From positions 10,413-74,412 of the forward strand of contig DATIZX010000037.1 in the NCBI GenBank assembly GCA_035516795.1: a DNA stretch of 64,000 bases, read 5' to 3'. Below are positions 26,484-36,481 of this stretch, piece by piece. How positions within the stretch are numbered: the first letter of the stretch is position 1; the number at the start of each line of letters is the position of its first letter. The notes under the pieces are model-generated. The model was not told the DNA's origin and did not search any database. It saw only the letters and a list, made by a program, of their open reading frames with translations. The position numbers and the translations under genes were made by a program. The stretch comes from DATJBF01 sp035516795. GTDB lineage: Bacteria > Verrucomicrobiota > Verrucomicrobiia > Palsa-1439.

Positions 26484-27461
26484 TCACGGAGTCGTGTTTT
26501 GCGTGGCAGGCGGCGTTTGTGACGGGCTCTTGTTACCGAACATGGCGGCGGTCATTTTCAGCCCGGCCAATTGCATGTTGCTGAACTGCTCCTGCCACTT
26601 GGTGAATTGTTCCAGTTGTGACGGCGTCAGAATTCCTGCCGCCCGGTCCGTATATTTCTTCTGCAATTCCTGCAACTGCTTTTCGAGTTCCGCGATGTGT
26701 TCCTCCGAAAATTGCGACGGGTCCTGATTCTGGTTGTTCATCAGCGAAGAAGACGGCATGGCCTGGCGCTCTTGATACATCGCGGCAATCAGGTTGTCCT
26801 CCTGTTGATCGGTCAACGCATCTGAGGCCGGCAGGGCGTCCTTGAACATCTGCACCGACATACGTTCGTTGAGCGTCTTTTCGTAATCTTGGAACACCGG
26901 ATAATCCTGTGGGCCGAGAAGATCCTGAATCTGCTTGTCGTAATCGGCCTTGATGGCCTTGCTGTCTTCCAGGGCCTGTTTCTTTTCCGAATCGGAACCA
27001 GTCATCATCGTCATGCCGGAATCGACCAGCGCCATTTGCCGGTTCGCAAGCAATTCTTTGAGCGCGTCCATCCGCTCCGCCGGCAGATTCAGATATTTGG
27101 ACAGCGAACCGTACTGACGATCCAGCATCACCTTCTGCTGGGCTCGCACCATCTCTTTCATCTGCGGATTCTTCATCATCTTGGCCAGCCCGGCGAAGTA
27201 GTTGCTCGACGTCCCCGCGCTGGTATTCGTGGCAGTCTCCGGTGGTGCCGGTGAGGCCGCTGGTTCCGCCGGTTTCGCTTCCGACACGGGCTCCTTTACT
27301 TCCACGACGGGCGCGGGAACTGGCGACGCCTTCGGTTTCTCCGTGGTGGCGGACACCAGTTGTTCCTTCATCTGCGCCATTTGCCGGTGCTGCTTCGTCA
27401 CTACGACTGCCAGCGCCGCCACTGCGATAACCAATACGACGACCCAAATGTTCTTCTTCAT
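26484..27461 (-). CDS. membrane-anchored helical protein, unknown function
   Basis: The protein is 325 aa from ATG 27461, supported by AGGAG about 10 nt upstream. It has one N-terminal membrane helix (MKKNIWVVVLVIAVAALAVVV), then a Pro/Ala/Glu-rich linker (~40-85) and a long, mostly helical, Met- and Gln-rich domain. The helical part, with LTPSQLEQFTKWQEQF and LTDQQEDNLIAAMYQERQ, resembles Spy/CpxP-like or zinc-resistance-type periplasmic sensors, but the similarity is only in style. It lies between ECF-membrane sigma genes on the same strand and might be part of their signalling; this is inference from location. Confidence 0.75.
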   Translation of the reverse strand: MKKNIWVVVLVIAVAALAVVVTKQHRQMAQMKEQLVSATTEKPKASPVPAPVVEVKEPVSEAKPAEPAASPAPPETATNTSAGTSSNYFAGLAKMMKNPQMKEMVRAQQKVMLDRQYGSLSKYLNLPAERMDALKELLANRQMALVDSGMTMMTGSDSEKKQALEDSKAIKADYDKQIQDLLGPQDYPVFQDYEKTLNERMSVQMFKDALPASDALTDQQEDNLIAAMYQERQAMPSSSLMNNQNQDPSQFSEEHIAELEKQLQELQKKYTDRAAGILTPSQLEQFTKWQEQFSNMQLAGLKMTAAMFGNKSPSQTPPATQNTTP

Positions 27462-27529
27462 GGAGTTTGTTCTCCTTTGCAAAGCGCCTTATCTCTCGGT
27501 TCTAACAGAAAAGCAAGAAACCAATTATC

Positions 27530-29161
27530 TTACGAGCCACGCTGCCGTCTCGCCCGGGAGATTTGCACCAGCACCAATCCGATCGGCAGCCAGATTAAGA
27601 ACATGGCATTGTTCATTAGCATCTTGGCATGAGTGAAGAATGAATTGCTCTGCATGAACGCCCGGGCGACTGAGTCGTTGGCGTGCTGCGCGAACGCCGC
27701 TCCGCCGACCGCAAACTCGCGGGCGACCGCCGTTCCCCCGCTCGCGGCCAGCCTGGCCATTGAGCAACCTCCGAAGGCGACGTATCCGACCGCCGCGCCT
27801 CCTAGCGCCCAGATGCCCAGAGCCAAACCTGCGAAGCTTGCCAATCCAAGCCCTATCCCGCCAAGGGCCACCAGTCCTACTGCCGCGCCGCCCACGCTCA
27901 CCGCGCCCACCGCGACACCGCCACAGGCGAATAATGCGCCATACGCAACATTGCCGACAGCGATCCACCCTTTGGCTGGAACCAGCCGGCCATCTTGTTT
28001 GCATTCCATCAGGATGTGGATCAGCGGCAATCCCAACAGTGTCCAACGACTGCGATATTCCACCGGCTGAAAAACAATCCTTTGCGCGCGAGGCAACGTG
28101 CCAGGCGGCAATTTCGCCGCCTCTTCCCGGCGGATGCGTTGCTGTGTGCGATTGCCCCAGAAGATCAGACCTCCAAGAGCCGCCGTGTACGCGAATCCCG
28201 CGCCGATAAACGCCGTGGTGACCAGAACCGGATGCGTCTTCCACCAGCGGTCTGAAAACAAGACGAATGCGAACACTGCCAGGCACAGCAACCCGGCCAG
28301 CGTCCAGGTGATCTTTGCCATCTTGACTACGAACTGGCGCTCGCGTGGCGACTGCGCATTCTCGATGCTAACTTTCGTGCCAAACCAGCCTCCCAGAACC
28401 CCGATGATGGGGCCGAGAATCGCCCCGGCCACGCCAATAGAGGCGGCTGACTTCGCCAAGGCACTCCCCTTTGCCGCTGTCGAGCCCACCACCGCCGCCT
28501 TGGCCGAAACTGACAGCACTGGCAACGCCGCTAGCACGCCGAGCGTGAACGTCTTGTTTGGTCCAGAACGCTTCAAAGTTCCTTCCACAAACGCAGCCAC
28601 TTCTTCTGTCAACAGCTTGCGCCCGCGCGATAACCGCTGTTTCACTGCATCCTCGCTCAACTCCAACTCCTGCGCGACGCGCTCCACCGATTGTTGTTCA
28701 CGGTAAAACAGAATCAGCGGTTCGCGGTAGGTGTCGGGTATCTGTTCCAGCGCGCGCCAGAGAATCGCTTCTTCTTCGCGGCTGATGGCCCGTGCCGATG
28801 GAGACGGTTCCGGCGCCTGCGGTTCCTGAACCGCCTCCAGTGGCTCGGCAGCGTGAACCGGTTCGTGGCCTTGTCGCCGGAGTTCTTTGCCGATCAAAAA
28901 ACGGGTGATGCCGCACAACCAGGCCCGCAGCTTCGTCGGCTCACGCAATTCCGAAAGCTGTTTCCAGGCGGTGACGAAGGTTTCCTGGGCGAGATCCTCG
29001 CTCAGGGTCAAACTGCCGGTCGCGCCATAGGTGATCGAGCAGACCAGCGATTGATAGCGTTCAACAATCCGAGCGAATGCGTCGCGATCACCTGTCAGGC
29101 TCCATTCGACCAGTTGTGCGTCGTTGTCCCCTGCCGCAGGCATTTTCTTGGCTGTTATCAT
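27530..29161 (-). CDS. ECF sigma factor fused to a Gly/Ala-rich membrane domain
   Basis: Residues 1-195 of this 543-aa protein form an ECF sigma factor (FARIVERYQSLVCSITYGATG, SEDLAQETFVTAWKQL, IPDTYREPLILFYREQQSVERVA). After a short linker there are several membrane helices. A striking stretch at ~395-475 then repeats AVGxVxxGGxAxGxxAxGG, giving a run of small residues like a repeat-built membrane or pentapeptide-type fold. The sigma part is closely similar to that of the 29317 gene, so they are paralogues. The start is ATG 29161. It probably responds to an envelope cue through the membrane part. Confidence 0.85.
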   Translation of the reverse strand: MITAKKMPAAGDNDAQLVEWSLTGDRDAFARIVERYQSLVCSITYGATGSLTLSEDLAQETFVTAWKQLSELREPTKLRAWLCGITRFLIGKELRRQGHEPVHAAEPLEAVQEPQAPEPSPSARAISREEEAILWRALEQIPDTYREPLILFYREQQSVERVAQELELSEDAVKQRLSRGRKLLTEEVAAFVEGTLKRSGPNKTFTLGVLAALPVLSVSAKAAVVGSTAAKGSALAKSAASIGVAGAILGPIIGVLGGWFGTKVSIENAQSPRERQFVVKMAKITWTLAGLLCLAVFAFVLFSDRWWKTHPVLVTTAFIGAGFAYTAALGGLIFWGNRTQQRIRREEAAKLPPGTLPRAQRIVFQPVEYRSRWTLLGLPLIHILMECKQDGRLVPAKGWIAVGNVAYGALFACGGVAVGAVSVGGAAVGLVALGGIGLGLASFAGLALGIWALGGAAVGYVAFGGCSMARLAASGGTAVAREFAVGGAAFAQHANDSVARAFMQSNSFFTHAKMLMNNAMFLIWLPIGLVLVQISRARRQRGS

Positions 29162-29316
29162 AGCACCGCATAAGTACCGGGAAAGACAGAAGAGGTGACA
29201 TAGACGCCATGGGCAAAACGCAAACTACGCAGACTCTCCGAGAGGTTGGCGAACGACATTTTCCAGATCTTGTGATTGCCACGAGCGCAGCTACCCAAAT
29301 TCCAGGGCAGCCTTGT

Positions 29317-30804
29317 TTAGAGGGCTGATTTTCGAAGAAATCGAGCAACGTTTTCGGATTTGGTCAAGGCCACGACCGCTCCGCTCCAGATGAGGAAGGC
29401 CAACGTGAGCAGAGGAACAATCCACACGGGTTGCAGACGGTGTGCTTCGGCAACGGTAACTCCGTACGCCGACGCCACCCATACATCCAATCGCAGATTC
29501 AATGTCACCAGCATCACTGTGCCACAAACAGCCATATGAGCGCTGGCGGCTCGCGCGAGGGCAGCTCCGGTTTTGCCGCGAGTATTGAAGAAGGCCGAAA
29601 TGCCCAGCACCACCATCATTCCCGCGATCGTTGCGGCCGCCATCAAGTCATCAGCACGCCATGCCAGACGAACCAGCCACGAAAAGAGTGCCAGATGAGC
29701 GCCTGCTACCACCACCGCGAGTGTGCCCGGCCTCATCGCCGTCATGGCCGGCCGGGGAGTTTCGCGGGCCTTCCCGTTCTGTTGACTAATGCCGAGGATA
29801 TGGGCAAACCCGACAATGGCCAAAGTCTGTAGGCCCATGCAGTAGCACCACCAAAAGCCCGCCATCGCAACAAAACGAGTCCGGTTACTCCACTCAAAGT
29901 GATGTCCCAAGGAAAGCATGGCATTCGGTCCGGCGATGGCAACTCCCATCAGAACAATCCAACCAACGATGAGTTGTACGGTCCGTTTGACCCGCAGTTT
30001 GCGGTCGGGCGTGATGGCGCGGATGATCAGACATTGGGCCACGACGCCGGCAGCAATTCCAATAAAGGGCGCCACCCATGCCGCCAGAAAACCCGACTTG
30101 GCCGCGGCCGAGCTCTTCCCCGACATGCCGACGCCCAGCATGGTCGCTGGACCGGCTGGCAACACCGCCAGCACGCCCATGGTGAACGCCTGCGTCGGCC
30201 CGGTCCTGCTCAACGTGGTTTCCACAAACTGCGCAACCTGTTCGGTCAACATCGCGCGTCCGCGCGCGAGCCGTTGCTTCACCGCGTCCTCGGAAAGTTC
30301 CAAGGCGTCGGCCACTTCGGCCACCGACTGTTCTTGCCGGTAAAACAGAACCAGCGGTTCGCGATACGTCGCCGGTAATCCCTCCAACACGCGCCACAGG
30401 ATGGCTTGTTCCTCCCGGCTGATCACCTTGTCGCGCGGCGTAATCGCGTCCGCGGGAACGTTAGCAGATTCCTCCAGGGCTTCGGCATTCGCAGTCGGTG
30501 TGCGCTGGCGTTGTCGATAGGAATCCGTGGTAACATTGCGGGCGATGCGGCACAGCCACGATTTGAGTTTGTTCGGCTCGCGCAGGGTCTTCAACTGACA
30601 CCACGCGGTGATGAACGTCACTTGCGCCAGGTCTTCGCTGGCTGGCAGGTTCCCGCACGCCGTATAGGTCAACGCGCAAATTAGCGATTGGTACCGCTCG
30701 ACAATGCGTCCAAACGCCTCGCGGTCGCCCCCGCGCGAAAGCTCGACCAGCCGCGCGTCATCCAGTGTATCGATTGCGTGAATCGCTCTCATCTCACCGG
30801 ACAT
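29317..30804 (-). CDS. ECF sigma factor fused to a multi-pass membrane domain
   Basis: This 495-aa protein has an N-terminal sigma factor (FGRIVERYQSLICALTYTACG, SEDLAQVTFITAWCQLK, LPATYREPLVLFYRQEQSVAEVA). A C-terminal region of about seven hydrophobic helices follows (~210-480), among them IVGWIVLMGVAIAGPNAML and AGMMVVLGISAFF. Its sigma half is near-identical in layout to the 27530 gene while the membrane halves differ. That suggests duplication followed by exchange or fast change of the sensor part. ATG 30804 is the start. It diverges from the xyloglucan operon at 30930 with ~125 bp between. Confidence 0.85.
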   Translation of the reverse strand: MSGEMRAIHAIDTLDDARLVELSRGGDREAFGRIVERYQSLICALTYTACGNLPASEDLAQVTFITAWCQLKTLREPNKLKSWLCRIARNVTTDSYRQRQRTPTANAEALEESANVPADAITPRDKVISREEQAILWRVLEGLPATYREPLVLFYRQEQSVAEVADALELSEDAVKQRLARGRAMLTEQVAQFVETTLSRTGPTQAFTMGVLAVLPAGPATMLGVGMSGKSSAAAKSGFLAAWVAPFIGIAAGVVAQCLIIRAITPDRKLRVKRTVQLIVGWIVLMGVAIAGPNAMLSLGHHFEWSNRTRFVAMAGFWWCYCMGLQTLAIVGFAHILGISQQNGKARETPRPAMTAMRPGTLAVVVAGAHLALFSWLVRLAWRADDLMAAATIAGMMVVLGISAFFNTRGKTGAALARAASAHMAVCGTVMLVTLNLRLDVWVASAYGVTVAEAHRLQPVWIVPLLTLAFLIWSGAVVALTKSENVARFLRKSAL

Positions 30805-30929
30805 GACGATGAGTCTACGAAAAGGTGACAGGAAAAACGAGTCGGCTTCTATATTTCATCCTTGAACCGGCAAGGCCCCCTATGACAAGACTTGGGCCGT
30901 TGTTCCGCAGCAAGGGGAAAGGACGATCA

Positions 30930-33335
30930 ATGAAAAGCAGCAGCTTCCGCATCGGAGTTTGTCTCGGCGCAACTCTTTGGTTGTTCAACGCCCAAGCCGC
31001 CATCCCGCCATTGCTCAACGATCCCGTGGACGTGAGCAGCGACTTTCGCAGTCTGGAAAACTTCTATTATCTCGCCGACCATCTGGCGAATTTTGATCCC
31101 GGAACGCACCAGGGCGAAATCGTCTACCAACGCTCCCAGTATGCCGTGCGCCATGCGTTCGATAACGATCTGGCCATCATCAAGCCGGCGCTACCCAACG
31201 AGTTTCCCGACAATCAATACGCCGCCAATCCCACGCTGCCGTTTTCCATCGAATTTGTTTCGCCGAAAACCATTCGGCTGCGCTTTATCAGTGGGCCACA
31301 GGTGCATCCGCCTGTTGAGGAACTCATGCTGGCCGGTCCGGTGCCGCGTGATGACTCATGGCAATACAAAAAAGTGGAGGGCGGCCATTGCTACACCAGC
31401 CCGTTCGGTTCCATCACCATCCGCGAAAATCCGTGGCACATTGAACTCCGCGACGCCAACGGCCAATTGCTGACCGCCACCGATCATGCGGATGACAATC
31501 AGACCTCGTTCACGCCCATTCTGCCGTTTTCGTTCGTGCGGCGCGCGGATTATTCGCGCAGTTTCGACGCGGCGTTCACTCTCGCCCCCGGCGAAAAGAT
31601 TTTCGGTTGCGGCGAGTCGTTCACCCGGCTCGATAAACGCGGACAAAAGGTCGTGCTCTGGACCGATGACGCCAACGGCATTCAAAACCCCGGCATGTAC
31701 AAGCCGATTCCGTTTTTCATGAGCAGCCGCGGCTACGGCATGTTCCTGCACACCAGTTCGCCCATCACCTGCGACTTTGGCCGCGCCTTCAGCGGCGTCA
31801 ATTCGCTGATGGTGGGCGATGACGAATTGGATCTTTTCGTTTTTCTCGGCTCACCGAAAGACATTTTGGACGAATACACCAAGCTGACCGGTAAATCTCC
31901 GCTGCCGCCCCTGTGGTCGTTCGGACTGTGGATGAGCCGTTGCACGTACAACGCCGAAAAACAGATCCGTGACATCGCCGCGAAACTGCGCGAGGACAAA
32001 ATCCCTTGCGACGTGCTGCACCTCGATACCGGCTGGTTCGAAACCGATTGGCAGTGCGATTACGAGTTTTCCACCACGCGATTCAAAGACCCGAAGAAAA
32101 TGCTCGCCGATCTGAAAGCCGACGGCTTTCGCGTCTCCTGCTGGCAACTCCCATATTTCGTGCCGAAGAACAAGCTGTTCTCTGAGCTCGTGGAGAAAAA
32201 TCTCGTCGTGCGCGACGGCAAGGGAAACCTGCCCTACGAAGACGCCGTGCTGGATTTGTCCAATCCGAAAACCGTCGAATGGTATCAGGACAAGCTGGCC
32301 GGCCTGTTGAAAATCGGTGTCAGCGCCATCAAGGTGGACTTTGGCGAAGCCGCGCCCGCCAACGGCATTTACGCCGACCGCCGCAGCGGATTCTACGAGC
32401 ACAATTTGTATCCGCTCCGCTACAACAAGGCCGTCGCCGATATCACGAAACAGGTCACGGGCGATAATATCGTCTGGGCGCGCAGCGCCTGGGCCGGCAG
32501 CCAACGCTATCCCATCCATTGGGGCGGAGACGCCGAAAGCACCGATTCCGGCATGGCGGCGGAATTGCGCGGGGGACTTTCGTTCGGCCTTTCCGGTTTT
32601 TCCTTCTGGAGTCACGACATCGGTGGGTTCACGGCGACATCGGTGGCGAACATGGACAAGGATCTGTTTCTGCGTTGGCTGGCATTCGGCATGTTGAGCT
32701 CGCATTCGCGCTGCCACGGCATCGCACCAAAGGAACCGTGGCTTTACGGCAAAGAGTTCGAAGATCAATTTCGCGAGATCGATGAACTGAAATACCGGCT
32801 CATGCCTTACGTGTATGCCCAGGCCAAAGATTCCTCCGAGCACGGCCTGCCAATGGTGCGCGCGCTGTTTATCGAGTTTCCCGAAGACCCCGGTTCATGG
32901 CAGGTGGACGATGAATATCTCCTCGGTTCGAGCCTGCTCGTCGCCCCGCTCCTGCACGAAAACGAAACCGAGCGAAACGTTTATCTACCGCCGGGTAACT
33001 GGATCGATTTTCAAACCAGTCAGAGTTATGCGAGCGGCTGGGAAAAAATGAAAGCCGGCAACATTCCCGCCGTTCTTCTCGTTCGCGACGGCACCGCCCT
33101 TCCGGAAATCGCACTGGCGCAGTCCACCGCGCAAATGGATTGGTCGAAATTGGAACTGGTCGCTTTCGCCCACAATTCCCCGACCGCCAAAGGTTTGATT
33201 TGCCTGCCTTCGGACAACGTGCTGCGGGAAATCTCACTGAAGAAGCGCGGCAGCCAGTTCGAAATGGTCCACGATCCGCTGGCCGGCAAGGTGACCTGGA
33301 AAATCCAGCGGACGGCAAAGGACGGCAAGAATTGA
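30930..33335 (+). CDS. alpha-xylosidase-type glycoside hydrolase, GH31
   Basis: The 801-aa protein begins with a signal peptide (MKSSSFRIGVCLGATLWLFNAQA) and is probably exported. The GH31 barrel carries the nucleophile D470 in KVDFGEA and the acid/base D534 in HWGGDAEST, with SFGLWMSRCTY and DIGGFTAT as flanking family blocks. KVDFGE is the form seen in alpha-xylosidases rather than alpha-glucosidases. It should remove alpha-xylose side chains from xyloglucan oligosaccharides. ATG 30930 follows GGGGAAAGGA and is preferred to the upstream in-frame start at 30825. The stop overlaps the GH74 start (TGATG), so the pair is coupled. Confidence 0.92.
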   Translation: MKSSSFRIGVCLGATLWLFNAQAAIPPLLNDPVDVSSDFRSLENFYYLADHLANFDPGTHQGEIVYQRSQYAVRHAFDNDLAIIKPALPNEFPDNQYAANPTLPFSIEFVSPKTIRLRFISGPQVHPPVEELMLAGPVPRDDSWQYKKVEGGHCYTSPFGSITIRENPWHIELRDANGQLLTATDHADDNQTSFTPILPFSFVRRADYSRSFDAAFTLAPGEKIFGCGESFTRLDKRGQKVVLWTDDANGIQNPGMYKPIPFFMSSRGYGMFLHTSSPITCDFGRAFSGVNSLMVGDDELDLFVFLGSPKDILDEYTKLTGKSPLPPLWSFGLWMSRCTYNAEKQIRDIAAKLREDKIPCDVLHLDTGWFETDWQCDYEFSTTRFKDPKKMLADLKADGFRVSCWQLPYFVPKNKLFSELVEKNLVVRDGKGNLPYEDAVLDLSNPKTVEWYQDKLAGLLKIGVSAIKVDFGEAAPANGIYADRRSGFYEHNLYPLRYNKAVADITKQVTGDNIVWARSAWAGSQRYPIHWGGDAESTDSGMAAELRGGLSFGLSGFSFWSHDIGGFTATSVANMDKDLFLRWLAFGMLSSHSRCHGIAPKEPWLYGKEFEDQFREIDELKYRLMPYVYAQAKDSSEHGLPMVRALFIEFPEDPGSWQVDDEYLLGSSLLVAPLLHENETERNVYLPPGNWIDFQTSQSYASGWEKMKAGNIPAVLLVRDGTALPEIALAQSTAQMDWSKLELVAFAHNSPTAKGLICLPSDNVLREISLKKRGSQFEMVHDPLAGKVTWKIQRTAKDGKN

Positions 33336-35578
33336 TGCGCAGTTGCGGTTCGGGTTCAAGAGCCGTCCTGCTGATTGGCTTGCTTCTGGCCACTCCAGCG
33401 GCGCTTTGCACGCAAACCAACCATCCGCCCTACGTCTGGAGAAACGTGGTCATCCGCGGCGGCGGGTTTGTGACCGGTGTTCTTTTCCACCCGCAAGAGA
33501 AGAATTTGGTCTACGCCCGCACCGACGTGGGCGGGGCCTATCGCTGGGATGCTTCGACGCAACAATGGATCCCGCTCACCGATTGGGTGGAGGGAATCGA
33601 CTTCACCGGCATCGAAAGCTTTGCTGTTGACCCGTCGGACAGTCAGCGCCTGTACCTCGCCGCCGGCATTTACCGTCGTACGCGCGCGGCGATTCTACGT
33701 TCTGACGACCGCGGACGAACCTGGCAGGTGACGGAGGTCCCGTTCAAAATGGGCGGCAACGAACCCGGCCGGTTCAACGGCGAACGCCTTGCGGTTGATC
33801 CCCACGACGGCCGGATTCTTTTCTTCGGTTCGCGCCACGACGGTTTGTGGAAAAGCGCGGACCGCGGCGCCACGTGGAGTCCGCTGTACAAATTCCCGAA
33901 GATCGACACGACGGAATTGCCGCCACCGGAACTGATGGCCAACGCGCGGCGATTTCGTTTCCGTTGGACGCCCCCGGAGATTGGAATCGTATTTGTCCAA
34001 TTCGATCCACACAGCGGCGTTGCCGGCAAGCCGACACCGACGATTTATGCCGGCGTCTCCACGACGCAGACGAATTTCTTCCGCAGTAATGACGGGGGAA
34101 TGAATTGGCAGCCGGTTCCCCAGCAGCCGCTCGGATTACGGCCGAATCACGCCGTGCTTTCCTCCGACGGAATCATGTATTTAACTTACGGCAAGGAAGC
34201 CGGGCCCACCGCCATGACCGATGGCGCGGTTTGGAAATTCAACACGCATCGCAACACGTGGACGAACATCACGCCGCTCAAGTCGCCGGACGACAATCAA
34301 CCATTCGGTTATGGCGCCGTTACGGTAGACACGAAACATCCGGCGACTGTGGTCGTGACCACGTTCGGGCGCTGGCATCCACACGACGAAATCTTCCGCA
34401 GCACCAATGGTGGCGCGAGTTGGACGGCGCTGCTGCAAAACGCGACGTGGGATTATTCGAGCGCGCCGTACACCAAGAGTCGCGTTCCGCATTGGATGGG
34501 CAGCGTGCAGGTTGATCCGTTTGCCTCCAACCACATCTTGTTCACAACCGGCTACGGAATCTGGGGATGCCAGAATCTGACCGAGGCCGATGCGGGAAAA
34601 CCAACCGCGTGGACTTTTTGCGATGATGGTTTGGAGGAAACTGTTCCGCTGGCGCTGATCAGTCCGCCGGAGGGCGCGCATTTGTTGAGCGGTCTGGGCG
34701 ACATCGACGGTTTTCGACACGACAATTTCGATCAGTCCCCGCCCCAAGGAACCTTTGCGGGTGCACATTTCGGCAACACGGAAGATTTGGCATTCGCCGC
34801 GAACATGCCATCTACAATCGTGCGCACGGGTACCAGTGGAAACAGCGAGACGCATGCAGCGATTTCTTTCGATGGGGGAAAGAACTGGACCGCTCTCGGC
34901 CAAGATCCGCCCGATAGCTACGGCGCCGGCACGATTGCCATCTCTTCTGATGCGAAAACGATTGTGTGGACGCCCCGGCGCAGCGTCCCCAGTTTCTCGG
35001 TCAACTGTGGAACGAATTGGACGGCTTGCGCAGGGCTCTCCCGTGGTTTTCGCGTACTGGCCGATGCCGTGAATCCGTTGCGCTTTTACGCGTTCGATCC
35101 GGCCGTGGGAAAACTTCTCACAAGCACCAACGGCGCAGTTAGTTTTGAGGAAACCAGCGCATCACTGCCGTCGCAAGAGGAAGTCGGCTTTGGAATGGCC
35201 CGCTTTCATGCCTTGTCGGTCACGCCCGGCAAGGAAGGCGATCTGTGGCTGGCTTGGCGCGACAACGGGCTTTATCATTCTACCAATGGCGGCACCAGCT
35301 TCACGAGGTTGGAAAACGTGAAGGCGGCGGATTCCCTCGGTTTTGGCAAAGCCGCCGCCGGAGAAACATTCCCCGCGCTTTATCTGGACGGGACAATTGG
35401 ATCCCAACAAGGTCTTTTCCGTTCCGACGACGCCGGGAAGAACTGGATTCGTATCAACGACGATCAGCACCAGTATGGGATGATCAGCCGCGTGACGGGC
35501 GACCCGCGCATCTTCGGCCGCGTTTATTTTGCCACCAGCGGACGCGGCGTCATTTACGGCGACGAACGAGCGAAATAA
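33335..35578 (+). CDS. xyloglucanase, GH74 family
   Basis: This 747-aa protein has a signal peptide (MRSCGSGSRAVLLIGLLLATPAALC) and the double seven-bladed propeller pattern of GH74, with repeated sialidase-like blocks such as SDDRGRTWQ, SADRGATWS, STNGGASWT and FDGGKNWT. The catalytic acids fit TDVGGAYRW (D64) and the GFRHDNFD segment near residue 463. GH74 enzymes cut the beta-1,4-glucan backbone of xyloglucan. With the GH31 xylosidase upstream it makes a minimal xyloglucan-degrading operon. The frame is open upstream inside GH31, but ATG 33335 overlaps the GH31 stop by one base and yields the signal peptide. Confidence 0.93.
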   Translation: MRSCGSGSRAVLLIGLLLATPAALCTQTNHPPYVWRNVVIRGGGFVTGVLFHPQEKNLVYARTDVGGAYRWDASTQQWIPLTDWVEGIDFTGIESFAVDPSDSQRLYLAAGIYRRTRAAILRSDDRGRTWQVTEVPFKMGGNEPGRFNGERLAVDPHDGRILFFGSRHDGLWKSADRGATWSPLYKFPKIDTTELPPPELMANARRFRFRWTPPEIGIVFVQFDPHSGVAGKPTPTIYAGVSTTQTNFFRSNDGGMNWQPVPQQPLGLRPNHAVLSSDGIMYLTYGKEAGPTAMTDGAVWKFNTHRNTWTNITPLKSPDDNQPFGYGAVTVDTKHPATVVVTTFGRWHPHDEIFRSTNGGASWTALLQNATWDYSSAPYTKSRVPHWMGSVQVDPFASNHILFTTGYGIWGCQNLTEADAGKPTAWTFCDDGLEETVPLALISPPEGAHLLSGLGDIDGFRHDNFDQSPPQGTFAGAHFGNTEDLAFAANMPSTIVRTGTSGNSETHAAISFDGGKNWTALGQDPPDSYGAGTIAISSDAKTIVWTPRRSVPSFSVNCGTNWTACAGLSRGFRVLADAVNPLRFYAFDPAVGKLLTSTNGAVSFEETSASLPSQEEVGFGMARFHALSVTPGKEGDLWLAWRDNGLYHSTNGGTSFTRLENVKAADSLGFGKAAAGETFPALYLDGTIGSQQGLFRSDDAGKNWIRINDDQHQYGMISRVTGDPRIFGRVYFATSGRGVIYGDERAK

Positions 35579-35701
35579 TCAGAGCCGTTCTCTTAATCGC
35601 CGGTTCCCTCAAAGAATTTGTCCTAGTCAAGTTTGGGCACTTCCGCTGATTGAGCCGTTTGCGGCCTGCTACTACGGTAGTCGCGTAAAGGAGTCGCGAA
35701 T

Positions 35702-36262
35702 ATGAAACGAGAACTCATCGTCACCGCCTTGGCGACGGCAGCGATTTTGGCGACCACGGGCTTCCCAGCACACGCGGTCACCGGGAACGCGCTGCCCGCC
35801 GTTGGAACAAAACTCTCCTCGGGCGACGTGTCGTTTGTGCACGAGGCGTCCAGTTCGGGACAAGCTGAGGTCGAATTCGGGCAACTGCTGACACAAAAGG
35901 CTCAGAGCCAGGCGTTGAAGGATTATGGGAATCGGTTGATTAGGGATCACACGCTGGCCAACGAAAAGCTGGCACGGATCGCGTTGGAAAAGGGTGTGAC
36001 CGTCGCCACCGAGCCGAATGCGAAGGAGCGCAAAGAACTGGATGCGCTCCAGAGTCTTTCGGCCACGGACTTCGCCGAGACCGCAAAGGAAGACGCCATT
36101 CGCGATCACCGCGAGGCCATTCAGATGTTTCAAGAGGCATCTCAAACCTTACAGGATCCGGACTTGAGGCAATTCGCCAAGCAGACGTTGCCGGTGCTGG
36201 AGGAGCATCTTCGTCTGGCGCAACAACTGAAAGTGGGGCCGGCTCAAGGCGCGCAACACTAG
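35702..36262 (+). CDS. DUF4142-family secreted helical protein
   Basis: The 186-aa protein has a signal peptide (MKRELIVTALATAAILATTGFPAHA) and a DUF4142 ferritin-like helical domain: DVSFVHEASSSGQAEVEFGQL, YGNRLIRDHTLANEKL and a C-terminal LPVLEEHLRLAQ. The domain is common in exported proteins of soil bacteria and its biochemical role is not settled. AAGGAG about 10 nt before ATG 35702 fixes the start. It is transcribed alone, 120 nt after the GH74 stop. Confidence 0.9.
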   Translation: MKRELIVTALATAAILATTGFPAHAVTGNALPAVGTKLSSGDVSFVHEASSSGQAEVEFGQLLTQKAQSQALKDYGNRLIRDHTLANEKLARIALEKGVTVATEPNAKERKELDALQSLSATDFAETAKEDAIRDHREAIQMFQEASQTLQDPDLRQFAKQTLPVLEEHLRLAQQLKVGPAQGAQH

Positions 36263-36481
36263 GGCTCTTCCTGTTCGGTACAGAGGATGGAAAGCGATCG
36301 GCCTCTCCCGACAATAAAGAAACGTCTCAATAGCGTTTGCACGATCCGATTCAGGGAAATTGTAAGGGATGTTGACGACCGAAGCCGGCCGCTCGATTTG
36401 TCCAATGCAACACTCAATTATCGCGGACTGAAGGCGTCATCGAGATGAGCTCGATTCAGCAGCCGCAGTACAGCCCCAGAG

